Shown one piece after another: positions 16,645-30,067 of a stretch of DNA of 64,000 nt. The notes beneath the pieces were generated by a model. The model searched no databases. It was not told the origin of the DNA and saw only the letters and a list, made by a program, of their open reading frames with translations. Made by a program: the position numbers and the translations under genes. Position 1 is the first letter of the stretch; every line of letters begins with the position of its first letter. The stretch is from Desulfoferula mesophila (lineage in GTDB: Bacteria > Desulfobacterota > Desulfarculia > Desulfarculales > Desulfarculaceae): the NCBI RefSeq assembly GCF_037076455.1, contig NZ_AP028679.1, positions 3,735,501 to 3,799,500 of the forward strand. The letters run 5' to 3'.

Positions 16645-17586
16645 ATGTTTAACAAGCTCAAAGTATTCACCGGCAACAGCAATCCCCATCTGGTGGAAGA
16701 GATCTGTCACTACCTGCACCTGCCGCTTTCCCAGGCCGTGGTGCGCCGCTTCAGCGACGGCGAGGTCTTCGTGGAGGTGGGTGAAAACGTGCGCGGCTCG
16801 GACGTGTTCGTGGTGCAGTCCACCAGCCCGCCGGTCAACGACCACCTCATGGAACTGCTGATCATGCTCGACGCCTTCCGGCGCAGCAGCGCCCGGCGCA
16901 TCACCGCGGTGGTTCCCTATTACGGCTACGCCCGTCAGGACCGCAAGGTGGCCCCTCGGGTGCCCATCACCGCCAAGCTGGTGGCCGACCTGATCACCAC
17001 CGCCGGAGCGGGGCGGGTGCTTTGCATGGATCTGCACGCCGGACAGATCGGCGGCTTTTTCAACATCCCGGTGGACCACCTCTACTCCGCGCCGATCATG
17101 CTGGAGTACCTGCGCAAGCATCTCACCGGCGAAGCGGTCATCGTCAGCCCCGACGCCGGCGGCGTGGAGCGGGCCAGGGCCATCGCCAAGCGTTTGCAGG
17201 CGGGGCTGGCCATCATCGACAAGCGGCGCGAGGCGGCCAACGTGGCCGAGGCCATGAACATCATCGGCGACGTCAAGGGCAAGCTGGCGGTCATCCTGGA
17301 CGATATGATCGACACCGCGGGCACCCTGAGCGAGGCCGCCCGGGCGCTCACCGAACACGGCGCCCGCGAGGTTTGGGCCTGCGCCGCCCACCCGGTGCTT
17401 TCGGGCCCGGCCCTGGGGCGGCTGGCCGAAAGCCCCCTGACCAGGGTGGTGGTGACCAACACCATCCCTCTGGCCGAGGAAGCGGCGGCCAACCCCAAGA
17501 TACACAGCCTGTCCGTGGCCCAGCTTTTGGGCGAAGCGGTCCGGCGCATACACATGGAAGACTCGGTAAGCTCTCTGTTTGTGTAG
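16645..17586 (+). CDS. prs: Ribose-phosphate pyrophosphokinase
   Basis: 313 residues, full length for bacterial Prs. It makes PRPP from ribose 5-phosphate and ATP for nucleotide, His and Trp synthesis. The [10 protein letters not shown]-terminus, the PRPP/Mg loop [11 protein letters not shown] near residue 129, the VSPDAGG segment near residue 168 and the [13 protein letters not shown]-binding motif near residue 222 are all intact. The ATG lacks a convincing Shine-Dalgarno sequence; the leader just before it is palindromic. Position in the ispE-spoVG-prs-rplY-pth order supports the call. Confidence 0.95.
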   Translation: MFNKLKVFTGNSNPHLVEEICHYLHLPLSQAVVRRFSDGEVFVEVGENVRGSDVFVVQSTSPPVNDHLMELLIMLDAFRRSSARRITAVVPYYGYARQDRKVAPRVPITAKLVADLITTAGAGRVLCMDLHAGQIGGFFNIPVDHLYSAPIMLEYLRKHLTGEAVIVSPDAGGVERARAIAKRLQAGLAIIDKRREAANVAEAMNIIGDVKGKLAVILDDMIDTAGTLSEAARALTEHGAREVWACAAHPVLSGPALGRLAESPLTRVVVTNTIPLAEEAAANPKIHSLSVAQLLGEAVRRIHMEDSVSSLFV

Positions 17587-17635
17587 ATAAACCCGTTCCC
17601 CCCCGGAGGGGCCGGATAACATAACGTGACCCATG

Positions 17636-17668
17636 CTGATTGCCGCGCGCCGTCGCCGGCAATCAGCT
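17636..17668. terminator. Hairpin between prs and rplY
   Basis: GCTGATTGCC and GGCAATCAGC pair perfectly (10 bp) around a GC-rich 13-base loop region. No T-run follows, so it may be a pause, a processing site or a Rho-assisted terminator rather than an intrinsic terminator. Confidence 0.5.
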
Positions 17669-17726
17669 TATTGAAGGCCAGGCAAAATCCCTTCCCCGAG
17701 CTAACTGCCCGGTGGAAGGAAAACAT

Positions 17727-17755
17727 TTGCCTTTTGTGAAAAATCGCATTATAGT
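17727..17755 (+). promoter_or_regulatory. Sigma-70-type promoter for rplY
   Basis: TTGCCT (17727-17732), 17-bp spacer, TATAGT (17750-17755), 58 bases before the rplY start. Confidence 0.65.
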
Positions 17756-17813
17756 CACTTGACTCAGCGGGCGGACCCTGCAAACATGGGCCGGCCGGAG
17801 GAAGTTAGCAGCC

Positions 17814-18461
17814 ATGGAACAAATACCCCTTACGGCAACTCGCCGCGAAAGCACTGGAAAAGGTCCCGCCAAGCAGATGCGGGTCGATGGTAAGGTGCCC
17901 GCGGTCTTTTACGCAGGCGGCAAGGACGCGGCCAAGCTCACCATCGAGCAGGCCGAGTTGGAGCGCCTGTTGCGCGGCACCACCGGAGGCAACGCCTTCT
18001 TGTCACTGACCATCGAGGGCGACTCCCCCCGCATGGCGGTGATAAAGGACCTCCAGTACGACTACTTGGGGAAAAACGTCCTGCATGCCGACTTTTACGA
18101 GGTCAGGGCCGACCAGGAACTGACCCTGGAAGTGTCCATTGAGCTCGTTGGCGAGCCCAAGGGCATGACCGCCGGTGCGCTGCTCAGCCAAAGCGCTTAC
18201 ACCGCCTCGGTGACCGGCCTTATCGCCGACATCCCCGACAACATCGAACTTGACATCAGCGAAATGGAAATGGGCGATGCCCTCCACGCCGAAAACCTGA
18301 CTTTGCCCGAAGGCGTCAAGCTGCACGGCGATGACAACTACATGGTAGTGTCGTTGAGCGAAGCCATCCTGGCGACCGAGGAAGAGGCAGAAGAAGAGGA
18401 AGGCGAGGAAGGCGAAAGCGAAGAAGGCGGCGAGGAAAAGGCCGAGGAAAGCGGCGAGTAA
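17814..18461 (+). CDS. rplY: 50S ribosomal protein L25 / general stress protein Ctc
   Basis: 215 residues: an N-terminal 5S-rRNA-binding domain (RREST-GKGPAKQMR-GKVPAVFYAGG) followed by the C-terminal TL5/CTC beta domain and a long acidic tail of alternating Glu and Gly (about residues 185-215). It is the long Ctc/TL5 form, not the short E. coli L25. GGAGG precedes the ATG. The pth gene starts seven codon-equivalents or fewer downstream in the same frame, separated by a single TAA stop. Confidence 0.93.
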   Translation: MEQIPLTATRRESTGKGPAKQMRVDGKVPAVFYAGGKDAAKLTIEQAELERLLRGTTGGNAFLSLTIEGDSPRMAVIKDLQYDYLGKNVLHADFYEVRADQELTLEVSIELVGEPKGMTAGALLSQSAYTASVTGLIADIPDNIELDISEMEMGDALHAENLTLPEGVKLHGDDNYMVVSLSEAILATEEEAEEEEGEEGESEEGGEEKAEESGE

Positions 18462-18467
18462 GACGCT

Positions 18468-19078
18468 TTGGCCGATTACTGGGACCAGGGGCCGCTTTTG
18501 GTTCTGGGACTGGGCAACCCGGGCTCCCAATATCAAGGGACCCGGCACAACATGGGATTCGCGGTCACCAGCCTCTTGGCTCAGCGTCATGGATTTTCCA
18601 TGGGGCGCAGCGGCCACCACAGCCTCTGGGGGCAAGGCCGGGTGGCGGGTCGCATGGTGATAATGGCCCAACCCCAAACCTACATGAACCTCAGCGGCGA
18701 GGCGGCCCAGAGCCTGCTTGGCTACTTCGATTTGGAGCCCGGCCGACTCATCGCAGTGCACGACGACTTGGATCTGCCCTTGGGGAGACTCAAGGTCGCC
18801 CTGGGAGGAGGGGCGGGAGGCCACAAGGGTGTGGCCTCGATAGTCCAGCGGACCGGCAGCCCGGATTTTGTCCGCCTAAAGGTGGGTATCGGGCGCCCCC
18901 GCTACGAGGAGCCGATTGAGAGGTTCGTGCTGAGCGGTTTTTACGCCGACCAGCGGCAGTTGGCAGAAGATATGGTGCTGGCCGCGGCAGATTGCCTGGA
19001 GGTAATAATTTCCGAAGGGCCCCAGGCGGCCATGCAAAGATTCCACCGACCTTTAAGCAATGAGGAGGTAGAGGGGTA

Positions 19079-19079
<1 letters not shown>
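18468..19079 (+). CDS. pth: Peptidyl-tRNA hydrolase
   Basis: 203 residues. It releases peptides from peptidyl-tRNA dropped by ribosomes. Conserved VLGLGNPG with Asn17, the catalytic His27 in TRHNMGF, the Asn in TYMNLSG and the Asp in HDDLDLPLG are present. Start: the frame has an in-frame TAA at 18459-18461, so TTG at 18468 is the only codon that keeps the LGLGNPG block. It lacks a strong binding site and is probably translated by coupling to rplY. Its stop overlaps the hppA start (TAATG). Confidence 0.93.
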
Positions 19080-21208
<2,129 letters not shown>

Positions 21209-21231
21209 GCGCCAACCCGCCCTGAAAACCG

Positions 21232-21262
21232 GGACCGGCCCCTTTGGGGCCGGTCCTTTTTT
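21232..21262 (+). terminator. Terminator after hppA
   Basis: GGACCGGCCCC-TTT-GGGGCCGGTCC, perfect 11-bp stem, followed by six T residues. Confidence 0.95.
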
Positions 21263-21308
21263 ATACCTTTGGCCGCAGGTTTAGCTCGCTCGCCCCATCC
21301 GATTAGGC

Positions 21309-21336
21309 TTGACACAAAATCGCAAGCTGATATAAT
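21309..21336 (+). promoter_or_regulatory. Consensus sigma-70 promoter for carD
   Basis: Perfect TTGACA (21309-21314), 16-bp spacer and perfect TATAAT (21331-21336). It is the best promoter match in the window, about 58 bases before the start codon. Confidence 0.85.
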
Positions 21337-21393
21337 AACAATTCATACAGGTTACACACCTAAGCGCAGCTTAGCGATCCTCAGGAGCGCGTC

Positions 21394-21876
21394 TTGTTCA
21401 AAAAGGGACAACTAGCGGTCTACCCCGCGCACGGGGTAGGGGTCATCGAGTCCGAGGAAGAGAAGCAAATCGGCGGACTGGCGCAGCGCTTTTATATCCT
21501 GCGCATTCTGGAAAACGACATGATAATCATGATCCCCACCGACAACGCCGCCACGGTGGGGCTTAGGCCGGTCATCGACCAAAAGCAAGTTTCCCAGGTT
21601 TACTCCATCCTCAAGGACCGTGACGTAATAATTGAAAACCAGACCTGGAACCGCCGCTACCGCGACTACATGAAGAAGATCAAGACCGGTTCGGTCTTTG
21701 AAGTGGCCGAGGTGCTCCGGGATCTTTTCCTGCTCAAGCTCGACAAGGAGCTTTCCTTCGGCGAGCGCAAGATGCTCGACACCGCCCGCGGGCTTTTGGT
21801 GAAAGAGCTTTCCGTGGCCCGCCAGGCCAAGGAAGAGGACATCGAGGCCGAAGTGGAGAAGATTTTCCACGCCTGA
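21394..21876 (+). CDS. CarD/CdnL family RNA polymerase-binding regulator
   Basis: 160 residues. The N-terminal RNA-polymerase interaction domain begins FKKGQLAVYPAHGVGVIES, a near-perfect CarD start, and the rest is helical with the expected LFLLKLDKELSFGERKML segment. CarD proteins bind RNA polymerase beta and stabilise open complexes, often at rRNA and housekeeping promoters. Start: TTG at 21394 with AGGAG nine bases upstream; no ATG keeps the domain. The gene has a consensus promoter, and its terminator ends seven bases before the next gene's start codon. Confidence 0.9.
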   Translation: MFKKGQLAVYPAHGVGVIESEEEKQIGGLAQRFYILRILENDMIIMIPTDNAATVGLRPVIDQKQVSQVYSILKDRDVIIENQTWNRRYRDYMKKIKTGSVFEVAEVLRDLFLLKLDKELSFGERKMLDTARGLLVKELSVARQAKEEDIEAEVEKIFHA

Positions 21877-21902
21877 TGGCCTCATCCCAGCGAAACCCTG
21901 TC

Positions 21903-21936
21903 GCCCCGGCCGCCCTCATGGCGGCGGGGGCTTTTT
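21903..21936 (+). terminator. Terminator after the CarD gene, abutting the rluD-type start
   Basis: GCCGCC-CTCAT-GGCGGC with flanking CCCC/GGGG pairs, then TTTTT at 21932-21936. The ATG of the next gene is at 21944. Confidence 0.8.
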
Positions 21937-21943
21937 CGTGGCG

Positions 21944-22900
21944 ATGAAACAGCACTCCCTGGAAATACCGCCCCAAGCCGACGGCCGGCGTCTGGACGCC
22001 GTGCTGGCCGATCTGTTGGGGCCGGAGCTTTCCCGCGCCCAGGTGCAGCGCCTGCTCAAGGAGGGCTGCATCACCCTGGAAGGCCGCCCGGCTAGAGCCT
22101 CGGCCAAGACCCGGGCGGGGCAGGAAGTCTTGGTGCGCCTGCCCGAGCCCGAGCCCCTGGAACTGGCCCCGGAGGAGCAGAACCTGCTGGTGCTCTACGA
22201 GGACGCCGACCTTATAGTGGTCAACAAGGCCCCCGGCGTGGTGGTGCATCCGGCGGCGGGTCACAGCGAGGGCACCCTGGTGGCCGGCCTGCTGGCCCAC
22301 TGCGGCGACCTGAGCGGCATCGGCGGCAAGCTCCGGCCGGGCATCGTGCACCGCCTGGACAAGGACACCTCGGGCGCCCTGGTGGCCGCCAAGAGCGAGG
22401 CCGCCCACCGCGGTCTGGTGGCCGCATTCGCCGCCGGGCGGGTGGACAAGACCTACCTGGCCCTGGTGCACGGCCGCCCGCCCCTGAGCGGCGAGGCCTC
22501 GGGAGCCATCGGCCGCCACCCGGTGGACCGCAAGCGCATGTCCACCCAGGCCCGGCACGGCAAAGCCGCCCTCACCCGCTGGCGGGTGACCCGGCGCTTC
22601 GGCCACGAGGCCAGCCTGCTGCGGGTAACCATCGCCACCGGCCGCACCCACCAGATCAGGGTGCACCTGTCCGAGGCCGGCTTCCCGGTTTGCGGCGATC
22701 GCGCCTATGGCGGCCGCCGGGTGCGCGCCGGCTTGCCAGGCCAGGCGGGCCAGGCCCTCAAGGCGGCGGGCCGCCAGATGCTGCACGCCACACAGCTGGC
22801 CTTCGACCACCCGGTGAGCGGCGCGCGGGTGGCGCTCACCGCCCCCCTGCCCTCCGACTTCCGGGCGGTGCTTCGGGCCCTGGAGGATGAATATGCTTAG
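21944..22900 (+). CDS. RluA/RluD-family 23S rRNA pseudouridine synthase
   Basis: 318 residues. An N-terminal S4 RNA-binding domain (RRLDAVLADLL, LSRAQVQRLLKEG) is followed by the RluA-type catalytic domain with HRLDKDTSGALV; the catalytic Asp is residue 139. It converts uridines to pseudouridine in 23S rRNA, probably of RluD type, although target specificity is inference. The ATG at 21944 has no clear binding site and follows a terminator T-run by seven bases; a GTG at 21938 is the alternative. The end overlaps coaE. Confidence 0.88.
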   Translation: MKQHSLEIPPQADGRRLDAVLADLLGPELSRAQVQRLLKEGCITLEGRPARASAKTRAGQEVLVRLPEPEPLELAPEEQNLLVLYEDADLIVVNKAPGVVVHPAAGHSEGTLVAGLLAHCGDLSGIGGKLRPGIVHRLDKDTSGALVAAKSEAAHRGLVAAFAAGRVDKTYLALVHGRPPLSGEASGAIGRHPVDRKRMSTQARHGKAALTRWRVTRRFGHEASLLRVTIATGRTHQIRVHLSEAGFPVCGDRAYGGRRVRAGLPGQAGQALKAAGRQMLHATQLAFDHPVSGARVALTAPLPSDFRAVLRALEDEYA

Positions 22901-23516
22901 CGTGGGGCTGACCGGAGGCATCGCCAGCGGCAAGTCCACGGTGGACCGCATGCTGGTGGAGCGGGGGGCCCATCTGATCGACACCGACCAGTTGGCCCGC
23001 CAGGTGGTGGAGCCCGGCTCCCCGGCCCTGGCCGAGATCGCCGCGGCCTTCGGGCCGGAAGTCATCGCCGCCGGCGGCAACCTGGACCGGGCGCGCATGC
23101 GCGCCATCGCCTTTGGCGATCCCCAGGCCCGGGCCAAGCTGGACGCCATCACCCATCCGCGCATCAACCAGATGGTGCGGGCCGAGCTAAAGCGCCTGGA
23201 GGCCCTGGACCCCCGGGGGGTGGTGATCGTGGACGTGCCCCTGTTGTTCGAAACCGGGGGTGACAAGCGCTACGATTGCACGGTGCTGGTGTATGTGCCC
23301 CACCATGAGCAACTGGAGCGGCTCATGGCCCGGGACCATTGCTCCCTGCCCGTGGCCCAGCAAGCGCTGGCCGCCCAGATGCCCTTGGAAAACAAGAAAA
23401 AAAAGGCCGATTTTTTAGTTGACAACTCCGGTAGCCTAGACGAAACTCTCAAGCAGGTGGAGCACCTATGGCAAAAATTATTGGGCAAGGCCCGCTCCAC
23501 CCAACCCCGGTCATAA
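22893..23516 (+). CDS. coaE: Dephospho-CoA kinase
   Basis: 207 residues. It phosphorylates dephospho-CoA in the last step of CoA synthesis. P-loop GGIASGKST is at residues 7-15, and the DTDQLARQVVEPG and HPRI segments are typical. Start: two ATGs are in frame, at 22887 and 22893. GGAGG at 22880-22884 is eight bases from the second and only two from the first, so 22893 is preferred. It overlaps the preceding gene by eight bases. Confidence 0.9.
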   Translation: MLSVGLTGGIASGKSTVDRMLVERGAHLIDTDQLARQVVEPGSPALAEIAAAFGPEVIAAGGNLDRARMRAIAFGDPQARAKLDAITHPRINQMVRAELKRLEALDPRGVVIVDVPLLFETGGDKRYDCTVLVYVPHHEQLERLMARDHCSLPVAQQALAAQMPLENKKKKADFLVDNSGSLDETLKQVEHLWQKLLGKARSTQPRS

Positions 23517-23760
23517 TCGACTCCCGGAAAGATTTTACCCTGCCTGCGAGTCCTTGTGTCATGAAGGTATGTGGTGCGTCCGGGGCTCAGCGTCAAAAGC
23601 CCATAGTTCCGAGCACGCAACCGGTTTAAAAACAAAAACAAACAACGCCCTCCCAGCGGCGGCAAGTTCCGGCGGACAAGCCTGTTTTGTATAGACCACC
23701 AATAGGGCCGCACCGGGGGGGAGCCCGCCAGGGCACGCAAACTCAAGCAGCGAAAGATCA
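23517..23760 (+). other. Leader region of rho
   Basis: 244 bases without a gene, less GC-rich than its surroundings, with a purine/AC-rich tract AAAACAAAAACAAACAACG around 23630-23645. C-rich, unstructured leaders are commonly used by Rho for autoregulation; that is a possibility here, not shown. Confidence 0.4.
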
Positions 23761-25176
23761 ATGAGCGAAAACAAGACCCCACGAAACACCGAGCGCCGCC
23801 CGGTCCGCGGCCGACGCCGCTCCGTCGCCCCACCCAAAAACCACAATGAAGGCAACGGGATCGACAACGGTAACGGCTATGACAACGGCAACGGCAACGG
23901 CGATGGCGGTGACGGCGGCCGCCTGAACATTCTGCAACTCAAGGAAATGCCCATCGGCGAGTTGAACGCCATGGCCCGCGAGTACAGCATCGAGGGCGCG
24001 GCGGGCATGCGCCGGCAGGATCTCATCTTCGCCCTGCTCACCGCCCAGGCCGAGCGCAATGGAGCCATCTACGGCTCCGGTGTTTTGGAAATATTGCCCG
24101 ACGGTTTCGGATTCCTGCGCGCCCCGGACTACAACTACCTGCCCGGCCCCGACGACATCTACGTCTCCCCCAGCCAGATTCGGCGCTTCAACCTGCGCAC
24201 CGGCGACACCATCAGCGGCCAGATCCGCCCCCCCAAGGAAGGCGAGCGCTACTTCGCCCTCTTGAAGGTGGAAGACATCAACCACGAGCCGCCCGAGGTG
24301 GCCCGCGACAAGATCCTCTTCGACAACCTGGTGCCCCTGTACCCCGACGAGCGCATCACCCTGGAGATCGAGGGCAAGCCCAAGAACTACTCCGCCAGGG
24401 TCATGGACCTGATGACCCCCATCGGCAAGGGCCAGCGCGGCCTCATCGTCAGCGCGCCCCGCACCGGCAAGACCATGCTCCTGCAAAACATCGCCAACTC
24501 TCTGGCGGTGAACCACCCCGAGGTGGTGCTCATCGTGCTGCTCATCGACGAGCGGCCCGAGGAGGTCACGGACATGCAGCGCTCGGTCAAGGGCGAGGTC
24601 ATCTCCTCCACCTTTGACGAGCCCGCCCAGCGCCACGTGCAGGTGGCCGAGATGGTCATCGAGAAGGCCAAGCGCCTGGTGGAGCACAAGCGCGACGTGG
24701 TGATTCTCTTGGACTCCATCACCCGCCTGGCCCGGGCCTACAACACCGTGGTGCCCCCCAGCGGCAAGATCCTCTCCGGCGGCGTGGACTCCAACGCCCT
24801 GCACCGGCCCAAGCGCTTCTTCGGCGCGGCCCGCAACATCGAAGGCGGCGGCAGCCTGACCATCATCGCCACCGCGCTGATCGACACCGGCAGCCGCATG
24901 GACGAGGTGATCTTCGAGGAGTTCAAGGGCACCGGTAACATGGAGATCCACCTGGAGCGCAAGCTCAGCGACAAGCGCATCTTCCCGGCCATCGACATCA
25001 ACCGCTCCGGCACCCGCAAAGAAGAGCTCTTGTTGCCCGAGTCCGACCTGAACCGCATCTGGATCATGCGCAAGCTCCTGGGCCCCCTCACCCCGGTGGA
25101 CACCATGGAGTTCTTGCTGGAGAAGATGCAGGGCACGGCCAGCAACGCCGAGTTCCTGGATTCCATGAGCCGTTAG
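23761..25176 (+). CDS. rho: Transcription termination factor Rho
   Basis: 471 residues, longer than E. coli Rho (419) because of an N-terminal addition. Residues 1-25 are basic; residues 27-50 are a low-complexity Asn/Gly/Asp tract with repeated GN pairs. The remainder is canonical: Rho-N helical domain, the RNA-binding cold-shock fold with DGFGFLR, Walker A APRTGKTM near residue 236, Walker [17 protein letters not shown], and the Q- and R-loop segments to the end. It is a hexameric ATP-driven helicase that ends transcripts. The binding site before the ATG is weak (GCGAAAG). The Asn/Gly tract resembles the disordered Rho insertions of several other phyla. Confidence 0.97.
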   Translation: MSENKTPRNTERRPVRGRRRSVAPPKNHNEGNGIDNGNGYDNGNGNGDGGDGGRLNILQLKEMPIGELNAMAREYSIEGAAGMRRQDLIFALLTAQAERNGAIYGSGVLEILPDGFGFLRAPDYNYLPGPDDIYVSPSQIRRFNLRTGDTISGQIRPPKEGERYFALLKVEDINHEPPEVARDKILFDNLVPLYPDERITLEIEGKPKNYSARVMDLMTPIGKGQRGLIVSAPRTGKTMLLQNIANSLAVNHPEVVLIVLLIDERPEEVTDMQRSVKGEVISSTFDEPAQRHVQVAEMVIEKAKRLVEHKRDVVILLDSITRLARAYNTVVPPSGKILSGGVDSNALHRPKRFFGAARNIEGGGSLTIIATALIDTGSRMDEVIFEEFKGTGNMEIHLERKLSDKRIFPAIDINRSGTRKEELLLPESDLNRIWIMRKLLGPLTPVDTMEFLLEKMQGTASNAEFLDSMSR

Positions 25177-25263
25177 CTGGGGGGATTGAGGCAACTGCCG
25201 GAAGCTTTTAAGCAAGCGGCCAGGGGGTTGCCATGTAAAATAGCCCGCCCGGTTAGCGCCCCC

Positions 25264-25386
25264 GCCGGCACAGCCAGACGCCGCAGGGCAAGGCGGCAGG
25301 CAAGCGAGGGACATAGGCGTAGTCTACCTACGCCGAGGACCGAGAGAGGCTGACAACGCAGCCATGCGGGGTCCGGCGAATCCGGG
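25264..25386 (+). repeat. Dispersed intergenic repeat, copy B (full form)
   Basis: About 123 bp in the rho-rpmE spacer. The central stem is GGCGTAG (25316-25322) / CTACGCC (25328-25334), flanked by AAGCGAGGGA / GACCGAGAGA and by the AACGCAGCCATGCGGGG block, then the outer arm. It starts 88 bases after the rho stop. It shares order and sequence blocks with copies at 33652 and 50321. Confidence 0.85.
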
Positions 25387-25438
25387 CGCGCCGAGCCGAC
25401 TGTGCGGCTGAACCCGAGGAAGCAACGACCCGTATATG

Positions 25439-25466
25439 TTGCAAAAAAATCGGCTGGCGTTATACT
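25439..25466 (+). promoter_or_regulatory. Sigma-70-type promoter for rpmE
   Basis: TTGCAA (25439-25444), 16-bp spacer, TATACT (25461-25466), 38 bases before the rpmE start. It lies just past repeat copy B. The rest of the 327-base rho-rpmE spacer holds no gene. Confidence 0.7.
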
Positions 25467-25503
25467 TTGATGCCTTAAGGATTTAACGCCTGAGGAGGCG
25501 AAA

Positions 25504-25788
25504 ATGAAAAGCGATATCCATCCCGATTTCAAAGAGGTGAACGTGCGCTGCGCCTGCGGCAACGAGTTCACTTCCGGTTCCACCAAGGACGAGATCCGCG
25601 TGGAAATCTGCTCGGCCTGCCACCCCTTCTTCACCGGCAAGCAAAAGCTGGTGGACAGCGCGGGCCGCGTGGAGCGCTTCTACAAGAAGTACGCCCACCT
25701 GGACCAGTACAAGGGCAAGGCGGCCGAGATGGAGGCCGAGCGTTTGGCCCAGGCCGAGGCCAAAGCCAAGTCCGAGGACGAGGAGTAG
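25504..25788 (+). CDS. rpmE: 50S ribosomal protein L31, zinc-binding form
   Basis: 94 residues, against about 70 for a typical L31, because of a charged helical C-terminal tail rich in Ala, Glu and Lys. The zinc ligands Cys16, Cys18, Cys36 and Cys39 are all present (CACG, CSAC), so this is the C+ form. [15 protein letters not shown] and HPFFTGKQK are typical. AGGAGG precedes the ATG. It is followed by the DUF1385-prfA-prmC genes, a conserved order in many bacteria. Confidence 0.97.
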   Translation: MKSDIHPDFKEVNVRCACGNEFTSGSTKDEIRVEICSACHPFFTGKQKLVDSAGRVERFYKKYAHLDQYKGKAAEMEAERLAQAEAKAKSEDEE

Positions 25789-25809
25789 CCCACGGCCGGA
25801 GGCGTTACC

Positions 25810-26748
25810 ATGAATCCGGCCAACGTGGGCGGCCAGGCGGTTATCGAGGGGGTTATGATGAAAGCCCCCTCGCGCCTTTGCGTGGCCGTGCGCCGTCCCT
25901 CGGGCGAGATCCTGGTAAAAAACGACCCCCTGCGCTCCCTCACCTCCCGCTGGCCCATGCTGGCTTGGCCCTTTTTGCGCGGCCCGGTCATTCTGGGCGA
26001 AACCCTGGTGCAAGGCATGAAGGCCCTTTCCTTCTCGGCCCAGCAGGCTCTGGAGGAGGAAGGCGAGGAGCTGGGCTCCTGGGCCCTGCTCATGACCCTG
26101 GTGGTGGCCATCGCCGCCGGCCTGGGGCTGTTCGTGGCCCTGCCCCACCTGCTTTCCCTGGCCCTGGGGCGGGTGGTGCCCGGCGGCTTCGGCACCGACA
26201 GCTTCTGGTTCCACGCGGTGGACGGACTGATCAAGGTGGCCATCTTCGGGGCCTATTTGTGGCTCATCTCCCTGATGCGCGACATCAGGCGGGTGTTCGA
26301 ATACCACGGGGCCGAGCACAAGGCCATCTACTGCTACGAGTCCGGCGGCGAGCTTTGCGTGGAGGCGGCCCGGAGCTATTCCCGGCTGCACCCCCGCTGC
26401 GGAACCGCCTTTTTACTGGTGGTGCTGGCCGTGTCCATCCTGGTCTTCGCGGTGGCGCTGCCCTTTTTGCCCCGCTTGGCCGAAAGCGGCTGGCTCAACC
26501 AGGCCCTTTTAATCGGTCTGAAGATCGTGCTCATGCTGCCCATCGCCGGGGTGTCCTACGAGATCATCCGTCTGGCCGGCAAAAAGCAGGGCCAGGGCTT
26601 TTGGGGCGCCCTGATCTGGCCGGGGCTGCAACTGCAGCGCCTGACCACCCGCGAGCCCAGCGACGACCAGATCGAGATCGCCTTGGCCGCCCTGAAGGCC
26701 GCCACCGCCACCGCCCATGACGAGGAGCCGAGCATCTGCGTGCTCTAA
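25810..26748 (+). CDS. DUF1385 membrane protein
   Basis: 312 residues. The N-terminus NVGGQAVIEGVMMKAPSR is the DUF1385 hallmark, and four or more hydrophobic helices follow (about residues 90-120, 140-160, 205-225, 235-260). The conserved EYHGAEHKAIYCYESG segment lies in the middle, with the HPRCGT motif after it. The family is very widespread between rpmE and prfA, but its molecular function is unknown. Some family members have been linked to metal or heme handling in other phyla; I do not extend that here. Spacing to both neighbours (21 and 25 bases) suggests one operon. Confidence 0.9.
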   Translation: MNPANVGGQAVIEGVMMKAPSRLCVAVRRPSGEILVKNDPLRSLTSRWPMLAWPFLRGPVILGETLVQGMKALSFSAQQALEEEGEELGSWALLMTLVVAIAAGLGLFVALPHLLSLALGRVVPGGFGTDSFWFHAVDGLIKVAIFGAYLWLISLMRDIRRVFEYHGAEHKAIYCYESGGELCVEAARSYSRLHPRCGTAFLLVVLAVSILVFAVALPFLPRLAESGWLNQALLIGLKIVLMLPIAGVSYEIIRLAGKKQGQGFWGALIWPGLQLQRLTTREPSDDQIEIALAALKAATATAHDEEPSICVL

Positions 26749-26773
26749 ACCTCACCTCGGAGCCTAAAAAACC

Positions 26774-27868
<1,095 letters not shown>

Positions 27869-27872
27869 GAAT

Positions 27873-28740
27873 TTGTCCGAGCCCTGGACCGTCGGCCGCC
27901 TGATCCCCTGGGCGGCCGAATATCTGGGCGGCCACGGGGTGGACTCCCCGCGCCTGTGCGGGGAGCTCCTGTTGTCCCGGGTCTTGGGCTGCACCCGTCT
28001 GGAGCTTTACCTGCGCTTCGAGCAGCCCCTGGGCCCCGACGAGTTGGCCGATTTCAAAAAGTTGATCCTCAGGCGCAAGGAGCGCGAGCCGGTGGACTAC
28101 ATCCTGGGCCGCCGGGAGTTCTACGGCCGAGAGTTTCTGGTGGGGCCGGGGGTCTTGGTGCCCCGGCCGGAGACCGAGCACCTGGTGGAGGAGGCCCTGG
28201 CCCGCCTGGAGGGCCTGGATAGCCCGCGCATCCTGGATCTGTGCACCGGCAGTGGGGCGGTGGCCCTGAGCCTGGCCCACGAGCGGCCCGACGCCGAGGT
28301 GATCGGCTGCGATATTTCCCCCGAGGCCTTGACCTGGGCCCAGCGCAATGCCCACAATCTTTCTCTAACGGAGCGGGTGCGTTGGCTGCAGGGCGACCTG
28401 TGGGAGCCGGTGGCCGCGGCCGGGGGCTTTTTCGATGTAATCACCGCCAACCCGCCCTATGTGACCACCGCCGAGATGGCCGAGCTGCCCCCCGAGGTGG
28501 GGCGCTTCGAGCCCCGCCTGGCCCTGGAGGGCGGGGTGGACGGCCTGGACATCGTGCGCTCCATCGTCGGCGGGGCCGGGGCCCATCTGAGGCCCCTGGG
28601 CTGGCTCTTGGTGGAGCTGGGGGCCGGGCAAGCCCCCCAGGCCCTACGCCTGGCCCAGGCCGCCGGGGCCTATAGCGAAGCCGTCCTGGTCAAGGATTTG
28701 GCGGGTATAGAGCGGGTGTTGGTCTGCGAACGGAAGGATT

Positions 28741-28748
<8 letters not shown>
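27873..28748 (+). CDS. prmC: Release factor glutamine methyltransferase
   Basis: 291 residues. The N-terminal helical domain (residues 1-80) is followed by a Rossmann methyltransferase with LDLCTGSGAVALSLA as the SAM site and NPPY at residues 193-196, which binds the Gln side chain. It methylates the Gln of the GGQ in RF1 and RF2. Start: TTG at 27873 is the first start codon after the prfA stop in this frame. The open frame continues upstream inside prfA, but that part is out-of-frame prfA sequence. The end overlaps murA by eight bases. Confidence 0.93.
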
Positions 28749-30012
<1,264 letters not shown>

Positions 30013-30067
30013 GCCCCCCGCCCATCGCGGCCCCTAGGGGCCGCCCGATGTTCTACAATAGGCTCCC

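Noticed and set aside
25264-25386. Interpretation of the dispersed repeat as a CRISPR array or insertion sequence
   Set aside because: Single copies without regular spacers, no transposase, and no target duplications visible.
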